NCBI RefSeq assembly: GCF_020509005.1
Contig: NC_063021.1
Span: forward strand, 1,612,001-1,676,000
Source: Fulvia fulva
Lineage: Eukaryota; Ascomycota; Dothideomycetes; Mycosphaerellales; Mycosphaerellaceae
DNA: 64,000 bases
Reading direction: 5' to 3'
Shown here: piece after piece, positions 35,611-49,645 of the stretch
Position numbering within the stretch: position 1 is the first letter of the stretch
How the letters are laid out: the number at the start of each line of letters is the position of its first letter
Program-made: the position numbers and the translations under genes
Notes under the pieces: generated by a model
Databases searched by the model: none
The model's input: the letters and a program-made list of their open reading frames with translations, nothing else
Told to the model about the DNA's origin: nothing

Positions 35611-38600
35611 GTTTATTCTACTACCCTACCTAATCGCGGATCTAGGTAAGGGACGCGTAAGAATAGGAATAGACAGAACTATAGAACTCGAAGGACGCGT
35701 AGAGTCGTATTAGAACATAGAATACGGTAAGGCGTATAGCGCGTAAATACCTAGAGAACGTAACGCGGCGACATTATTAGTAGGTAGTCGCGCGCTCGTA
35801 GATAGTTAGGAAATAGGCATCGTTACGCCTCCCCCGAACCTAGATAATATAACTTTATAGACGAACGGCGGTATACTACCGCTACCTAAGCCTAAGGGCA
35901 AAAGCAAGTAGCGTATATCTCTTTTCCCCGACCTCTCCTCTTTCCCTTAGAGTTAGATATAGGACGATAACCGGCGGGTTATAGTAGACACCGGTGTCGC
36001 GCTATAAGAAGAGATTAATAAAGCTTACTAGAAGGCCTTCGAGCGAGAAGAAGGTAGTAAGATTAACTTTATAGAACTGTTCGAGTTTAAGCTCGAAGAG
36101 AACCTAGGCGGCGGCCTAGACGAGGTGTATCTATTACTCGACGAGGCAGAACACATTCTCGTATCCGAATACTAGAATGTCACCCTAGATAACCTTACGA
36201 CCCTTATATCCTAATACCCGAAGACCACCTACGACTTCGTACTACAAGTAGTTAATACGGCGATTACTAAGGGCAGACAACTCGATATAATAGAGCGAGC
36301 TAACGACCTCTAGAACACCTAGTATACTACGCTATACACCGAATACGACCGTATCTATAAGATGCTACGAAGTGAAGAGCTTATTATATAGAAAATGGTA
36401 GCAGATCTCAAGAGTAAGAAGGATTACGACCTAGCTAAGTTATAAGAGCTAGAGAAGAAATATAAGGAAGCTAATAACCTATATAAGTAGTTTAGCGAGA
36501 TCTACGAAAAGGAGAAGAAGAAGGCACAAGATGCTAAGGTGAAGAACTAGGCCCTATAACAAGAAGTCGATGACCTAAAGGCTCGGCTTAAGGTAGGAGA
36601 CACTATATAGAACGGAGGTAGGGGCCGCTTAGGCCGCCGACCCTCTCGTTCCCGCCTACGCGAGACCTTGCTAGAGTAGCTATTACGTAGGTATCGCGAA
36701 GCTACTAGTAGAGGTGGCGGTAGCGGTAGTAGTAATGACGATAGAGACGACTATAACCGTAGTAATAATAGCCGAGGACGTAATAACGACCGTCCGCGAC
36801 TAGGACCTAATAATAGTCGTAACTCGAGAATACGTAATACCCGTACCTAGACACTACTAGTTGACCTTCTAGAACGTCTCTTTACTATTAACCGTACCCT
36901 TACTCGCGGCATAGAGATCGGCAAGGGTGTACCTAACCCTAAGTACTTCAAGAACAATAATAACCCTAATCGCCTAGATAGTATATAAGACGTTATCGAG
37001 GAGTATACCGTACTAGACGAGAGCTTCTACGAGACAGATCGACTATACCCGTAGAAGGAGCGCCCCCGTAGTAATAGTAACTCGAACGGTAATAGCGGCT
37101 AGAATAACTAGAACAACGGTAACGTAGTTACTAGTACCGCTACTAGTGTAGTAGGTGCCTTAGTATAGCGCCTACTATAGTACGCTAGTACTAAGAAGAA
37201 GGAGGATCTACCGACATATCTATAGAACCTACCTACGCTTAACCGTAAGTAGCGCGAAGACCTTAAGAAGTAGGGTAAGTACTACCGCTACCGTATAGGT
37301 TCTTACGTATCGACTAAATCTAAATGCCTAATATATAGGTACGATAGCGACTATCGCCTACCGCGTCTACGTAATACTACGCCGAATCCGAACGCGAACC
37401 TCAGTTCCCTAGCCGCCGATCTATAGTAGGGAAATAGTACGACCGCTACCTAAGCGTAGTAGATAGCGGTCACCCGAACTTCCTAGGATAGAAAGAGTAT
37501 GAGATTAAGAGATACGGAATGTAAGAGACGGTAATAGACTATAGTAAGGAGCTTAAGATATCGGTATACGTACTAGATAAACAATAGCTAGCTATATACC
37601 CTTATATATTATTACCCGTAATAATACAATATAGAAAGGCTCGAGGCCTTATAGATTCTGCTTCTACCTCTCTCTTTCTTAACTAGAAATTCATACGCAA
37701 ATATACAATACCCCTAATCCCTTTGACGTAAAGCCGACGACTAACACTAGGAGATAGAACGGCTACTATACGGCAAATTATATACGCGGCCCTTATAGAC
37801 GTAGTTATCGGCGATTATTACGAGCAAATGTTATACTACGTCACCGACCTCGAATATAACATCGTCTTTAGCCTACCGTAGCTTATAGCGTATAACATAA
37901 ACATCTTCTAGGAGATAGGCGAGGTGGTATTTAGATCGGATTACTGCTTTAGTCACTATCTATAGAATAAGACATCGACAATGGTATAATCCCTAAACTA
38001 TCGCGAGAAGAAGAAGTAGGCACTAGTACGGTACGGACTAGAGCCCTTTACTAGAGAAGTAGCGAGCTTTATAGTAGGAGAGGCGGAGCTGAACGTCTTA
38101 TTATATAACCTAGAAGATATAGACGATGAAGAAGTGGACTACTAGGGCGTTTCTTAACGCGCGTAGGGAATGTACGCGTACCGGCCTAGGGCTAAGTACT
38201 TCTACATTATACCTACTAGGGGTGAGAGTAACGACGGAGAGCTTAAGCTAAGTGTAATAGCTACTAATGATCTAGACCAATTCTTAAACAAGTAGTTTAA
38301 TCACAACCCGAAGGAGAAGTTGCCGCCGATATACTACGATATTACGGACGCTTTCTTAGCTAAGTATTATAAAGGACTCCTACCTTACCGACTAGGCGTA
38401 GATCATAAGATTTATATTAACCCTAATAGTCTATAAGAGCTACTATACCGCAAGCCCTACGGCCTAGCTAAGAAGGAGATCGAGGTAGTTAAGAAATAGC
38501 TAGACGAGTAAATCTCTAAAGGGAAGGTATAGAAAGTAGGGCAAAAGACGAGCTAGTCTCCTATACTAGTACTAGTAGTACGTAAGCCTAGAGGTAGGCT

Positions 38601-41600
38601 ACGTGTTTATATCGACTATAGAGGATTGAATACGATTACTATTAAGAACCGGTATCCGATTCCCTTAATATAAGAGACGCTTAACCGTATATACGGTAAG
38701 AAGTACTTCACGAAGCTAGACATTATAGTAGCCTTTAACAAGTTACGGATAGCTAAAGGGCACGAGTAGTTAACGGCGTTTGCGACACAATACGGCATCT
38801 ACGAGTGTCTAGTGCTGCCATTCGGCTTGTATAACGGACTAGTATCGTTCTAATTATATATTAATAAGGTCTTATAAGAACACCTAGACGACTTTATATC
38901 GGCCTATCTAGATAACGTGCTGATCTTTAGTAACACCTTAGAGGAGCACATTAAACACGTACGGAAGGTTCTTACTAAGCTACGCGATATAGGACTTATA
39001 GTAGACATCGACAAAAGCGAATTCTACTAATAGAAGGTGAGGTATCTTAGGTTAATTATAACCCCTAACGGCATCGAGATAGACCCCGAGAAACTCGAAT
39101 GTATTTAGACATAGGAAGCTCCTAAGAACCTAAAGGATGTCTAGGCCTTCCTTAGATTTACTAACTTCTATAGGCGGTTTATCGAAGCATTTTCGCGTAT
39201 AGCTACTCCTCTTACAAACCTAACTAAGTCGGACGGACTAAGCAATTATGAGAACAGAAGGATTTCATAGTCACTAGATTGTTAACGAGCCTTTAACAAT
39301 TTAAAAGCTACGTTTAGTAAAGCCGGCATGCTCGCACATTATATACTAGGCAGGGAAACGGTAGTAGAGACAGATTCTTTAGATTTTGTGAACGCCGGCG
39401 TACTTTCGTAGTATAACGAGAATAGTGTACTATATCCTATAGCCTTCTACTCGAAGAAGTTGAGTCTATAGGAGTGTAATTATGAAATCTATAATAAGGA
39501 ACTGTTAGCTATTATTAAGGCTTTTAAGGAATAGAGACCCGAGCTCGCCTACGAAGTAGATAATAAGGACTTATAGCTAGTCAAGATTTACACCGACTAT
39601 AAGAACCTAGAATACTTTATAAAGACAAAGTAGCTAAATCGGTAATAAGCGCGTTAGGCTAAGTTCTTGTTACAGTTCAACTTCAAGATAATATACCGTC
39701 TAGGACTTCAAGGTACAAAGCTAGATAGCCTAACGAGACGTAGCTAGGACCTTCCGTAGGGGGTGAACGACCCTCGGAACTAGCATTAGTATTAGACATT
39801 ACTACCTCCTAAGCGATTCCTTAAGATCGCCTTACTATAGGCAATAGTAGAAGATACGCCGGAAGAAGAGGAACTAGTATAGCTAGACCCTAAAGCTAAA
39901 GAGTTCATGCCTATAGAACGAGATGCGCCTACTAAACAACCGGCGACGCGTAAAAGTTAACGGGAAGCCGAACTCGAGTATCGAATGTCGACGGCGTACG
40001 TAACCGATAACGAGCTTAAGACCGCGATTAAGGACCTATAGAAAGACCGTACTCCTACACTACTATAGAGAGCGAAGATTTACCTAGCACACTATAAAGT
40101 AGATAGCGACCTACTATATATTCGAAATCAATACGACGGCTAGAGCTTATAGGTACTAAATGACTAAGCCTTATAGACTAGGATAATTAAGATAAACTAT
40201 GACGCTCTAGTAGTAGGCTATCTAGGACGAGCTCGTACTTATAAACTCGTAGCACGTAAATTCTACTAGCCTAGATTAGCGAGATCTGTACGTAGATATA
40301 CCGCGAATTGCCGTACCTACCGTATAACAAAATCTCTATACTCCTAGCTACTAGGATTATTATAGCCACTTCGTATTCCAGATCGGCCTTAGAAACATAT
40401 TACAGTCGACTTCGTTATCGGACTCCTAGATAGTACTCTTGACGGCATAGTCTATAATAACATTATGACCGTTACTAATAGGCTTACTAAGGAAGTCGAG
40501 CTGATCCCTATTAGCGTAATGACAGTATAGAATACGGCAAGGCTTTTCCTTAAACATATGTTCTGTCGGCGCGGGTTTCCTAACACTATTATATTAGACC
40601 GTAGTAAGTAGTAGGTTGCTACCTTCTAGAAGAAACACTATAAGATACTCCGTACAAATCGTAAGCTAAGTTCTTCGTATTACCTAGAAACTGATAGACA
40701 GTTAGAACGTACTAACTAGGCGATAGAACAGTATCTTCGTATATTTACTAATAAGGTATAGGGTAACTAGGCAGAATAGCTATGCCTTGCTTAGTTCGCG
40801 ATTAATAATCACCTATCCGAGACTACTAGTATATCGCCGTTCTACGCTACCTTAGGCTATAACCCTAAGTTTATAGAGCGAGTTGACCTAAACGCTAGAA
40901 AGGAGGGAGGACTGACTACTCTCTAGCGACTAGATACGCGATTAGTAGAAACCTTTATACGTCGAATTTGCGAGCTTTATAAGCACCTTTAAGAGAATAT
41001 ACGAATGTTATAAGCTCTCTAAGTAGAAGTAGCAAACCGCTACCGAAGCATTCCTCTAGACTATAAGGTAGGTAATTAGGTATATCTTAGTACTAAGAAC
41101 ATCCGTACGACTCGACTATCTAAGAAGCTAGATAGGAAATATACCGGCCCTTACTAGATTACGGAAGTTATGCCGGCTAGACTCTCTTATCGACTAAAAC
41201 TATTAGACGCTCTAGTAGGACTTAATAACTACTTCTATACCTCACTACTATAACGAGCCGACCACCCCGATTTCCTACTACTTAAAGGGCAGTATCTAGC
41301 GCCGCTACTACCGATAACTATCGAACCTAACACTACCGAGGCTAATGTAGTAGCCGATATAGTAGTAGCACCTACGTATATATACGAGGTGGGAAAGATC
41401 CTTAACATATATACCTATAAGCGGGTAGGTAAGGTAAAGAAGGGGTATAAGCGTAAGGTAGATATATAGTATAAGGTGAAATAGGCTAGATATTAGAATA
41501 AGGAGGATAGTAAAACCTAGTAACCTATAGAGGATATACTTAAACACGTAGCCGCCGCTATTATAGACTTTCACTATAACCGGCCGGAGTTGTCTACGCC

Positions 41601-42044
41601 TATAGGCTTCGTAGCTCTATCTAACTAGTCCCTACTAGCTACTAAGGTGCTCGGGCTTAATACGATCAGGGTTATTCCGAAAGACACCGTTACGAATGAG
41701 TCGCCTCGAGCCTTACCTCTAATAGAATCTACTCCGTATATATTCGATACTCGAGTAGAGCCTATAGAGCCTATAATAATACCTAACTTTGGTTATAAGG
41801 ATTATATACGAGTGCTAGCCGAAGACAGACGTAGGTCTAGGGCAAGCTAGCTAACTAGGCAATATGTTTCTCGAAGGAAGCCGGTCGAGGATAGTCTTAA
41901 TAGAGCGAATGCGATGTGATCGGATAACGATAGGGTACTAGAGGATAATTAGGCGTTCGCGCGATTATAGAGCTCGATAGGCAAGTGGCCTTATAAGGTA
42001 GATAACGCTTAGAGGACTAAGACGTGTTTTAGGAGGGGGGATAC

Positions 42045-42228
42045 TATTACGGGTAGCCCGCGACCCCCTACTATAGCTACGTCGGCCCGGCTGAACCGCG
42101 GACCTTCCGTATCGGGTTAGCGCGGCTTAGCTTTGCTTAATAACTTCGCCGCGCCTCGCGCTCCTCTTTCGTAGCTTCGTAGAACAACAACTATCTCGTT
42201 CGAACCCTATAATACGCGCGCCCTTATA
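42045..42228 (+). repeat. G1 3' LTR
   Basis: 184 bp, directly after the polypurine tract and directly before the CCCGC duplication at 42229. Confidence 0.9.
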
Positions 42229-45207
42229 CCCGCCGCCTATTTACGCTAGGCTATAACCTAAGTAACAACCGCCGTAACGGTAGTAATAGTAGTAACGCTA
42301 ATAATACCGGCGGCGCGGGAAACGCCTAGTCTACTCCGTAAGCGTGATACGTAGTAGACCGTACGAGTTAGAGTTACGAGAAAACGAGAAAAAGTATAAA
42401 CATAAATATAGGCCTCCTAAGAGAGGTAAGGTTTTAAGTATATCGATATACTCCCTACTAGCTATAAACTACTCTATAGATAAACACAATCCGGTAATAG
42501 CTTCTTATCTAGTTATACTATTTATAGTAAATAGAAAGATCCCTACTTAAACCCTTTATAATAATAGTGCTAACTCTATATACTTTAATATCGACTTTAC
42601 GTATAAGAACAACCTTAATATAATATAGCTACCTAATCCGTTAGGGCTAATGTTAGTAGATAGCCGACCTACTAGTAACCTTATTACTTATAGAATAATA
42701 GCATAGATTCAGATTGGTAACTACGTAGAGACTAGGTCTAGCTACTACGTATTACTAGAATATAATATAGTCCTCGGCCGTCCCTAGTACGACGAGTATT
42801 AACCTACGTTCTACTATACGTTAGGAACTATAACCCTATTCTTACTATATTGTCGATAGAACTATATACTCGGAACTGAACTAGTATACGTATAGTCTAT
42901 TAACGATAAGGGTATTATACTAATAGGCGTTCTTTAGACCGAGATACTAGTACTAGAGAGTTCGCGACCTTAAGCTCTATCTAATTACGTCAAACCCTAC
43001 GTAGAGGATAAAGACGAACCTATAGTAGTATAGGAGACGTATACGACGAAGGTAGTAATACGACATACCGTCGATATCTACAATAAACCGGAACCGTCTT
43101 ATTACGTCCGCTAGCTACTACCCGCCGATAGGGTTGAAATACTTAAGCGCCTAGCGCGTCGAACGAAGAAAGAACTAAAGGTCGAGACTTAGCCGGAGAT
43201 CGATATCAAGCCTATTAATATAGAAGTACTTTACCGTATAAGCCGGAGGAAGGACTATAAAATATATATAATATAGATGTTTAATCCGAAAGAAAATCTT
43301 AATAAGTAAGTCGCGCGAGACCCGCTATCCGCGTATATACTAAAGGCTTTTAGTATAAGAGCGAAGCTAGTACTAGGAGGTAGCGTAGCGATGTTCGTAG
43401 ATACTAATACTTAAGAAAACATAGATAGATAGGAGAAGCCCTAGAGTAACTATACCTAGCGGCAACTTAACGTCTCTACTATATTAGCTAACGACTATTA
43501 ACGTTTTATAAACGGTAAGGACAAAGACTAGGATCCTATCTCTTTATTACTCGTAGAGTTTAGGGAAATGGCTAGGCTATTTAGCCGTAAGGAAGTAGAT
43601 AAGGTCCTATCGCGACGGCCTAGTATAGACTATAAGATTAAGCTAAAGAATAGTTAGATACCGCTATTTCGAAGACTATACTCCTTCTCTATACGAGAGA
43701 ACGAGGTGATTAAGAAGTAGATCGACGACTAACCTAAGAAAGACTTTATTTAGAGAAGCGTATTACTAGTAGTAGCACCTGTTCTAATAGTTAAAAAGCC
43801 GGGTAGAGGGCTACGAGTATACGTAGACTATAGAGCTCTAAACGCGCTTACGACAAAGAGTCGCTACCCGATTCTACTATTTTAAGAGACCTTAGATCGT
43901 ATTACTAGCGCGTAATAGTTTACTAAGCTAGATGTCATTACTACGTTCAATCGTATCCGTATTATAGTAGGAGACGAGTAGAAAACGGCCTTTACTACTA
44001 GATATAGGCAGTTTAAGTACGTAGTTATACCCTTTGGACTATATAATATTCTAGGAGCGTTTTAGTCATTTATAAACGATATACTAAGGGAGTTTCTAGA
44101 TGACTTCGTGTTATATTATCTTAATAACGCACTTGTCTTTAGTAAGACAAGAGAAGAGTATGTCTAATATATCTTAAAGGTTCTACGAAAGCTAGATACC
44201 GCCGGGCTCTAGTTAGATATTAATAAATACGAGTTCTTTAGACACGAGACCACTTATCTAGGTGTCATTATTATAAATAAGGGCATTAAGATAGACCTAG
44301 CTAAGATTAAATACGTTAAGAATTGGCCTAGACCCGCGAATATTACCGACATCTTATTGTTTATAGGGTTTACTAACTTCTCCCGTAGGTTTATTAAGGA
44401 TTTTAGTAAGATCTACTTACCTATAACGAAGCTTACGAGGAAGAATATCCTATAGGACTGGTCTCTAGTATATAAATAGGCGTTCGAGGTATTAAAGGAA
44501 GTATTTATCGATACGCCTACCTTAAAGCACTTCTACCTAGGGCGAGAGACTATTCTAGAAACAGATGCCTTAGATTACGTAATAGTAGTAGTACTCTTAT
44601 AACGTAACGAGCGAGGAGTATTATATCCTATCGCTTATATATCTAAGAAGATAGATCCCTAGTAATATAACTACGACATCTATAATAAGGAGCTCCTAGC
44701 TATTATATAAGCTTTCGAGGAATAGCAACCGGAGCTAACTATTAATAAATACGGCACCGATAATTATAAGAATCTACTAGACCCGGAATCTAAGGACAAG
44801 CCGACGCTTATATACTCCGAATATAAGAACCTCGAATAGTTTATAAGTACGAAGCAATTGAACCGTAGACAAGCTCGCTAGGCCGAGTTTCTCTCGTAGT
44901 TCTTCTTTAAGATTGTCTATAGGCTAGGAGTTTAAGGTACTAAGCTAGACAGCTTAACCCGACGTTTATAGGACTTGCCAAAGCCTAGAGACCTAGATAA
45001 TTTACGAAACTAATAGTAGTATTAGGTATTACTAGGCCTAGATCGTATCCTAAACCTATCGTCTACTAGAGTATTGTTAGTATATAATAATAACGTTATA
45101 ACCCCGCTTATAACCGCTATTCGAGGACTCTATACGTAACTAGAGGCTAAGGAAGCCGTTTAATAGCTAGAACGAGATAAACTATATACCTTACTATAGA
45201 AGTACCG
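42229..45207 (+). mobile_element. Ty3/gypsy element F, part 2 (protease, reverse transcriptase, RNase H)
   Basis: After a linker, a protease-like region (about 42500-42800, with YVLLEYNIVLGRPWYD near 42750-42795) is followed by reverse transcriptase: [18 protein letters not shown] (about 43803-43858), FTKLDVITTFN (about 43918-43950) and YYLNNALVFS (about 44115-44145; both catalytic Asp codons read Asn). RNase H follows: ETDALDYVIVVVLL and YNYDIYNKELLAII (about 44670-44710). The region stops at 45207 where E2 inserted and resumes at 49651 in the tether and integrase. In-frame TAG stops are abundant. Confidence 0.85.
45203..45207. repeat. Target-site duplication of E2, left copy
   Basis: TACCG, repeated at 49646-49650. 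Confidence 0.85.
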
Positions 45208-45442
45208 TGTTAAGATATAGTATCTTAAAGGGAGTCAACAATTAGGAAGTGATCTAGTAGCCTAAGGTATCCACGATAACTTAGCTTATAGGGAGATACC
45301 TTCTCTCCCCTTTAGCTTAGATAGACATCTAATACAATTAACATATTAGTTCCTGATATATTGCTATATACTCGTGCTATTAGTTAGTTAAAGATTGATC
45401 TCTTACTCTACTCCGCTACTATCTACCCGTACCTATTTAACC
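45208..45442 (+). repeat. E2 5' LTR
   Basis: 235 bp, TGTTAAGATATAG...TTTAACC. It is followed by GGTTATAAGCCC-like sequence as in E1. Confidence 0.85.
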
Positions 45443-48400
45443 GGTTATAAGCCCGGGTTTATATAGGAATAAGAGCAACCTATATCAGTATAGGTTACTT
45501 ATATCCCTTACTATCGTAGTAGAAAACATCTAGGAATTAGAAGTCTACCCCGTCTATCCTATTAAGGAGCTTAGTTCGATACTAAGTAATAGGTAACCTA
45601 GACAAGGACTCTGTACGGCTTACTTAAAGCCAATACCTTAAAGATACTCTATAGGTAGAACTATATCGAGATACTATTAAGAAGGACTTTAAGTAAGTCA
45701 TTTAAAGCTCTACTAGGAGAGATAGACCTATGTCCTAGCCCCGAGACCTTATACCGCTCCTTCTTTACTTTCATCCATACCTACGAACTTTCCTATTCTA
45801 TACTAGAAGCCTTAGTAGGATCTAAGCCACCACTTTAGAACATATACACCTTGTTTCATTATATCCACCTTATTATAGATTCATACTAAGAGAAGATAGA
45901 GAAGAAGGGAGGCAAAATCCTAATTCTTAGGGGGGACAATTAGAAGAGATAGTTCAACCTTTAGAGATATAAGATAGAGAGCTAATTAGCATTCTTTGTA
46001 ATTGATGACCTAATAGAAGTGTCTTTTAACAATATTAAGGGCAAGACTCTAAAACTCTAAGAAGAGGCTATAACTAAAGAGATCCTTAATACGCTAATAT
46101 AGACAAGACATAATATAGTATACAACTTCAGTATCCTTAGTAGGATTATAGAAGAAGATGAATTTGAGCTTAAGGGCTTATATAAATCTAGAAGAGCTAC
46201 TAAGAAGTAGGTGTATCTCTAGAACAAGTATAGCCAGGTGCTACTAACTTATATACATAAGCTTATAAAGCAATTTGTGACCTTTGAGATGAGTGAAGAG
46301 TTCACTATTAGATCTATATAGACACACCTAGTTTCTCTTAGAAAAAGGATTAGTAATGTTGACCTAGAGGGTCAGTATTATAGGAAAGCTAATATAAGGA
46401 TGACCTAGCTCTTAAGCTCACTACTACCTAACTACTTTATAGCTAGAGATACTATTATAGCTTAGCTAAAGATGGATTATAAAAGGACCTTAAAGATCCT
46501 TAAAGCTTAAGAAGCTAGGTTGGATCCCTCTAAGGCTAAGTATAGTATTGTAGCCACCTAGGTCAAGCCCTTAGGTCTAGTAAGACCACTCTCCTGCCTT
46601 CTCTATAAGAAGGATCATCTGATCAAGGACTGCCCTAGTCTACCTAAGGTAAGAAAGGTCCTTAGATCTCATTCCTAACTACTATCTTTCTAGAATACAA
46701 TATATATTAAGAAGAAGAGATCTCTACTACCTACTTTAAGGAGGACACTAAGAGAGAAGTCCTCTATAGAAGAACTTAAGAAAATGGTAAAGAAACTCAG
46801 CTCTAACATACTGTCACTCTAGAAGAACTAGGCCTAGTCTTATACCTCTAAAGTAAAGAAGACTAGAAAAGGTTTCTCCGCCCAAGAGTCACGTGACTTA
46901 TGTAGCTCATCCCTAGAGACAATGTCTAATAATAATGAGTATGATAAAGTGGCTTACTCAACTATAGAAGTCTAAGGCAAGTTCCCCTCGTTAGAGTAGT
47001 TACTTGACTCCTATACTTTATCCTATATAACTGACTAAAGCTGCCTCTTTAGATCTATAACTCCCTTAATAAGGAAGAAATAGATCAAAGTAGGAGGTGG
47101 GTTTTTATTAGCCACTTATATTAGGAATGTAGAGATGAGTAGGAGAGCTAGCAGAAAAGTTGTTTTAGAAGATGTCCTACTTATAACTAAGCTAGGAGTG
47201 AACCTGGTTTTATAGAACTAGTTTAGTAAGCAGTTTAGTGTACAACCTCTATCATTTTCTCTTGTTTCCCCCTCTAGTAAGACTATTGTCTAGACAAAGC
47301 TCCTTAGGGGGGTTCTATTCATTAATAAGATTTCTCCTCTCCTATAAGAACGGGCACATTACTCATTATGTGCACTACTAATAGAGAATGCCTTTGTTTA
47401 GCTAATTGAGAGAAGCTCCCTAGATCCCTAGGAAATAGACGTTACTAGGTCATAAGTAACGGTCCCTAAATCATCCCTTAGAAAGAGAAAGGCTGACTAT
47501 AATGTTAAGGGCTATAACATAAAATAGAAAGCCCTAAAATCTATAGTCCCTAAGCCCGAACTAACTACTAAAGTAGGAGAAGCAATAGACCTCTTAGAGA
47601 ACCTTGCTGCTTTTTACTAAGCTTTCTTTATAGCTATATAATCAGTAGATAGTTCAATACTATAGGATAGCGAATTCCTAGAAGAAGTTGAGGAAATGGC
47701 CTTTATAGTAACTATAGAAGCTATTATATATAAGTAAGAGGTACTAATTCCAAAATCCTATAAGAATGCTATAAATAATAAGAAATAGAGACATCTTTAG
47801 AAGGAAGCAATCCAAAAGGAACTAGATGCTCTATAGAGTAACAATACCTAGGAAAATTCTGTTCTACTAAAAGGAGCAAATCTAGTTATATTAAGATAGG
47901 TCTTTGATATTAAGAGAAGTAATAGTAGAGCTATTGAAAAGTTCAAGGCTAGACTAGTTATAAGGGGCTTCTTATAGAAGTTTAGTGTTGACTTTATAGA
48001 GACATTTACACCTATAGTAAGACAGGACACCCTTAGGGTGTTTATAGCTGTTGTATATAAGAAGGATCTTCATCTTTACTAAGTAGATGTGAACAATGTA
48101 TTTATAGAAAGCACCCTCTATAAAGATATCTTTATGTTACTACTACTAGGAGTTGAGCTTCTACTAAATATAGTGTTCAAAATCCTTAAAAGCTTATAAA
48201 GACTTAAGTAAGTAGCTAGAGATTAGAATCAACTCTGTGTGTCAAAGCTCAGAGAGATTAGATTCATATAGTTAGAAGTAGATCTATGCCTACTTATCTA
48301 TAAGAAGAGGGAGATTATAATCCTTATATATATAGATGACATTCTAATTGCTATACTAAAGTTAATAGATGTTCTCTAGTTCAAAAGAGAACTTAGCAAG

Positions 48401-49410
48401 ATCTTTAAGATTAAAGATCTAGGTGAACCTAAGAAGATCCTTAGTATAAGAGTCATAAGGGACAGGAAGAGAGGAATCTTAAAACTTGACTAAGGACACT
48501 TTGTTAGGGATAGCCTAGCTAAGATAGGAATGAACTATAAGAAGGCAGCACCTACACACTCACCTATAGACAGCTATAAGGCCCTCAAACCTTTAAGCTA
48601 TATAGATAAGAGGTGTGACAAGGTAGAGTACTAGAGTATTAATAGTACTTAGATGTAGCTAGTAATAATTATAAGGCTAGACATTGCTTTTGCCCTAGGA
48701 AGGATGAGCTCATTTGTAAGTGACCTATCCACCTACTACATAAAGGCTTTGAAGAAGATTACTAGGTACCTAAGATCATACCCTGATCTAGGATTTCAGT
48801 TCTTAAAGTCTAGAAAAGGACACCTTATTAGATACTATGATTCTAATTATACTATAGATAAAGTAGATAGAGTCTTAATCCTTAGGTATGTCTTCTTCCT
48901 CTATAGGGCACCAGTTTCTTAGATAAGCAAGAAGCAAAAGTCTGTAGCAATATCTATAATAGAGGCTAAGTATATAGCTATAAATATATGTACGAAGTAT
49001 TCCCAATTCCTAGCTTCACTACTAAGAGAAATAGATTGTCTAGAGTTAGTAGGAGACTGTTCCTATTAACTAAGAATTACTAGAAACTAGGAGACTGTAT
49101 CAAATTTGAGACCAGTCCAATTAAGAGGTGATAATCAAGCTGCCTTCACCCTAGTAAAAGATATATATATTTATAACAAGTCGAAGCACATTGATATTGC
49201 CTATAACGCTATTAGGAAACTTTAGTAGAGGAGGCTTATTACTGTTAAGTACACCCTAACCTCTGAGATAGTTATGGACGGGTTTATAAAACTAAAGACT
49301 AGTCTACACTTCTAGAGGTTTATAAGCTAGCTAAACCTGTCATAAAAAGGTCTAAGTACTATTGACAGGAAGTGAGCAGACTATAACCTCCTATACGAGA
49401 TAAGTAGGAG

Positions 49411-49645
49411 TGTTAAGATATAGTATCTTAAAGGGAGTTAACAATTAGGAAGTGATCTAGCAGCCTGAGGCATCCACGATGACTCAGCTTATAGGGAGAT
49501 ACCTTCTCTCCCCTTTAGCTTAGATAGACATCTAACACAATCAACATATTAGTTCCTAATATATTACTATATACTCGTACTATTATTTAGTTAAAGATTG
49601 ATCTCTTACTTTACTCCGCTACTATCCACCCGTACCTATTTAATA
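49411..49645 (+). repeat. E2 3' LTR
   Basis: 235 bp. It ends TTTAATA immediately before the TACCG duplication. Confidence 0.85.

Larger units (their letters stand above)
35427..42228 (+). mobile_element. Ty3/gypsy LTR retrotransposon G1, complete with both LTRs
   Basis: The 6.8-kb element has 184-bp LTRs at 35427-35610 and 42045-42228 (TATTAC...CTTATA, RIP-altered TGTTAC...ACA). Gag spans about 35900-37560, with a glutamate- and lysine-rich coiled region (about 36380-36600) and an Arg/Ser/Gly/Asn-rich region. A protease-like region is at about 37560-37900. Reverse transcriptase has [19 protein letters not shown] (about 38605-38660), [11 protein letters not shown] (about 38708-38740) and YLDNVLIFS (about 38905-38930; the second catalytic Asp is Asn). 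RNase H has ETDSLDF and YEIYNKELLAIIKAF. Integrase with a zinc-finger remnant lies at about 40260-41250, then a chromodomain-like tail at about 41400-41570. The polypurine tract AGGAGGGGGG abuts the 3' LTR. Gag lacks about 430 bp present in G2. Confidence 0.9.
45208..49645 (+). mobile_element. Copia-type LTR retrotransposon E2 (lacks integrase)
   Basis: Same family as E1, with 235-bp LTRs at 45208-45442 and 49411-49645. Gag (about 45800-46900) with the same knuckle remnant and the protease region (about 47060-47200) align with E1. At about 47397 the sequence jumps across what would be integrase (about 1.17 kb present in E1 at about 31746-32912). Reverse transcriptase (about 47820-48520) includes KARLVIRGF and YIDDILIAI (about 48325-48355), with the catalytic YIDD intact. 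RNase H follows, with IIEAKYIAI and SKHIDIAYNAIR (about 48955-49215). The element sits inside gypsy F and is flanked by TACCG on both sides. RIP is moderate. Confidence 0.9.

Noticed and set aside
38616..38798. Open frame on the minus strand inside G1
   Set aside because: It is antisense to the reverse-transcriptase region of G1 and has no independent motif.
48704..48922. 72-residue open frame that looks intact
   Set aside because: It is an RNase H-region stretch of E2 that happens to have no stop; the frames around it are broken.
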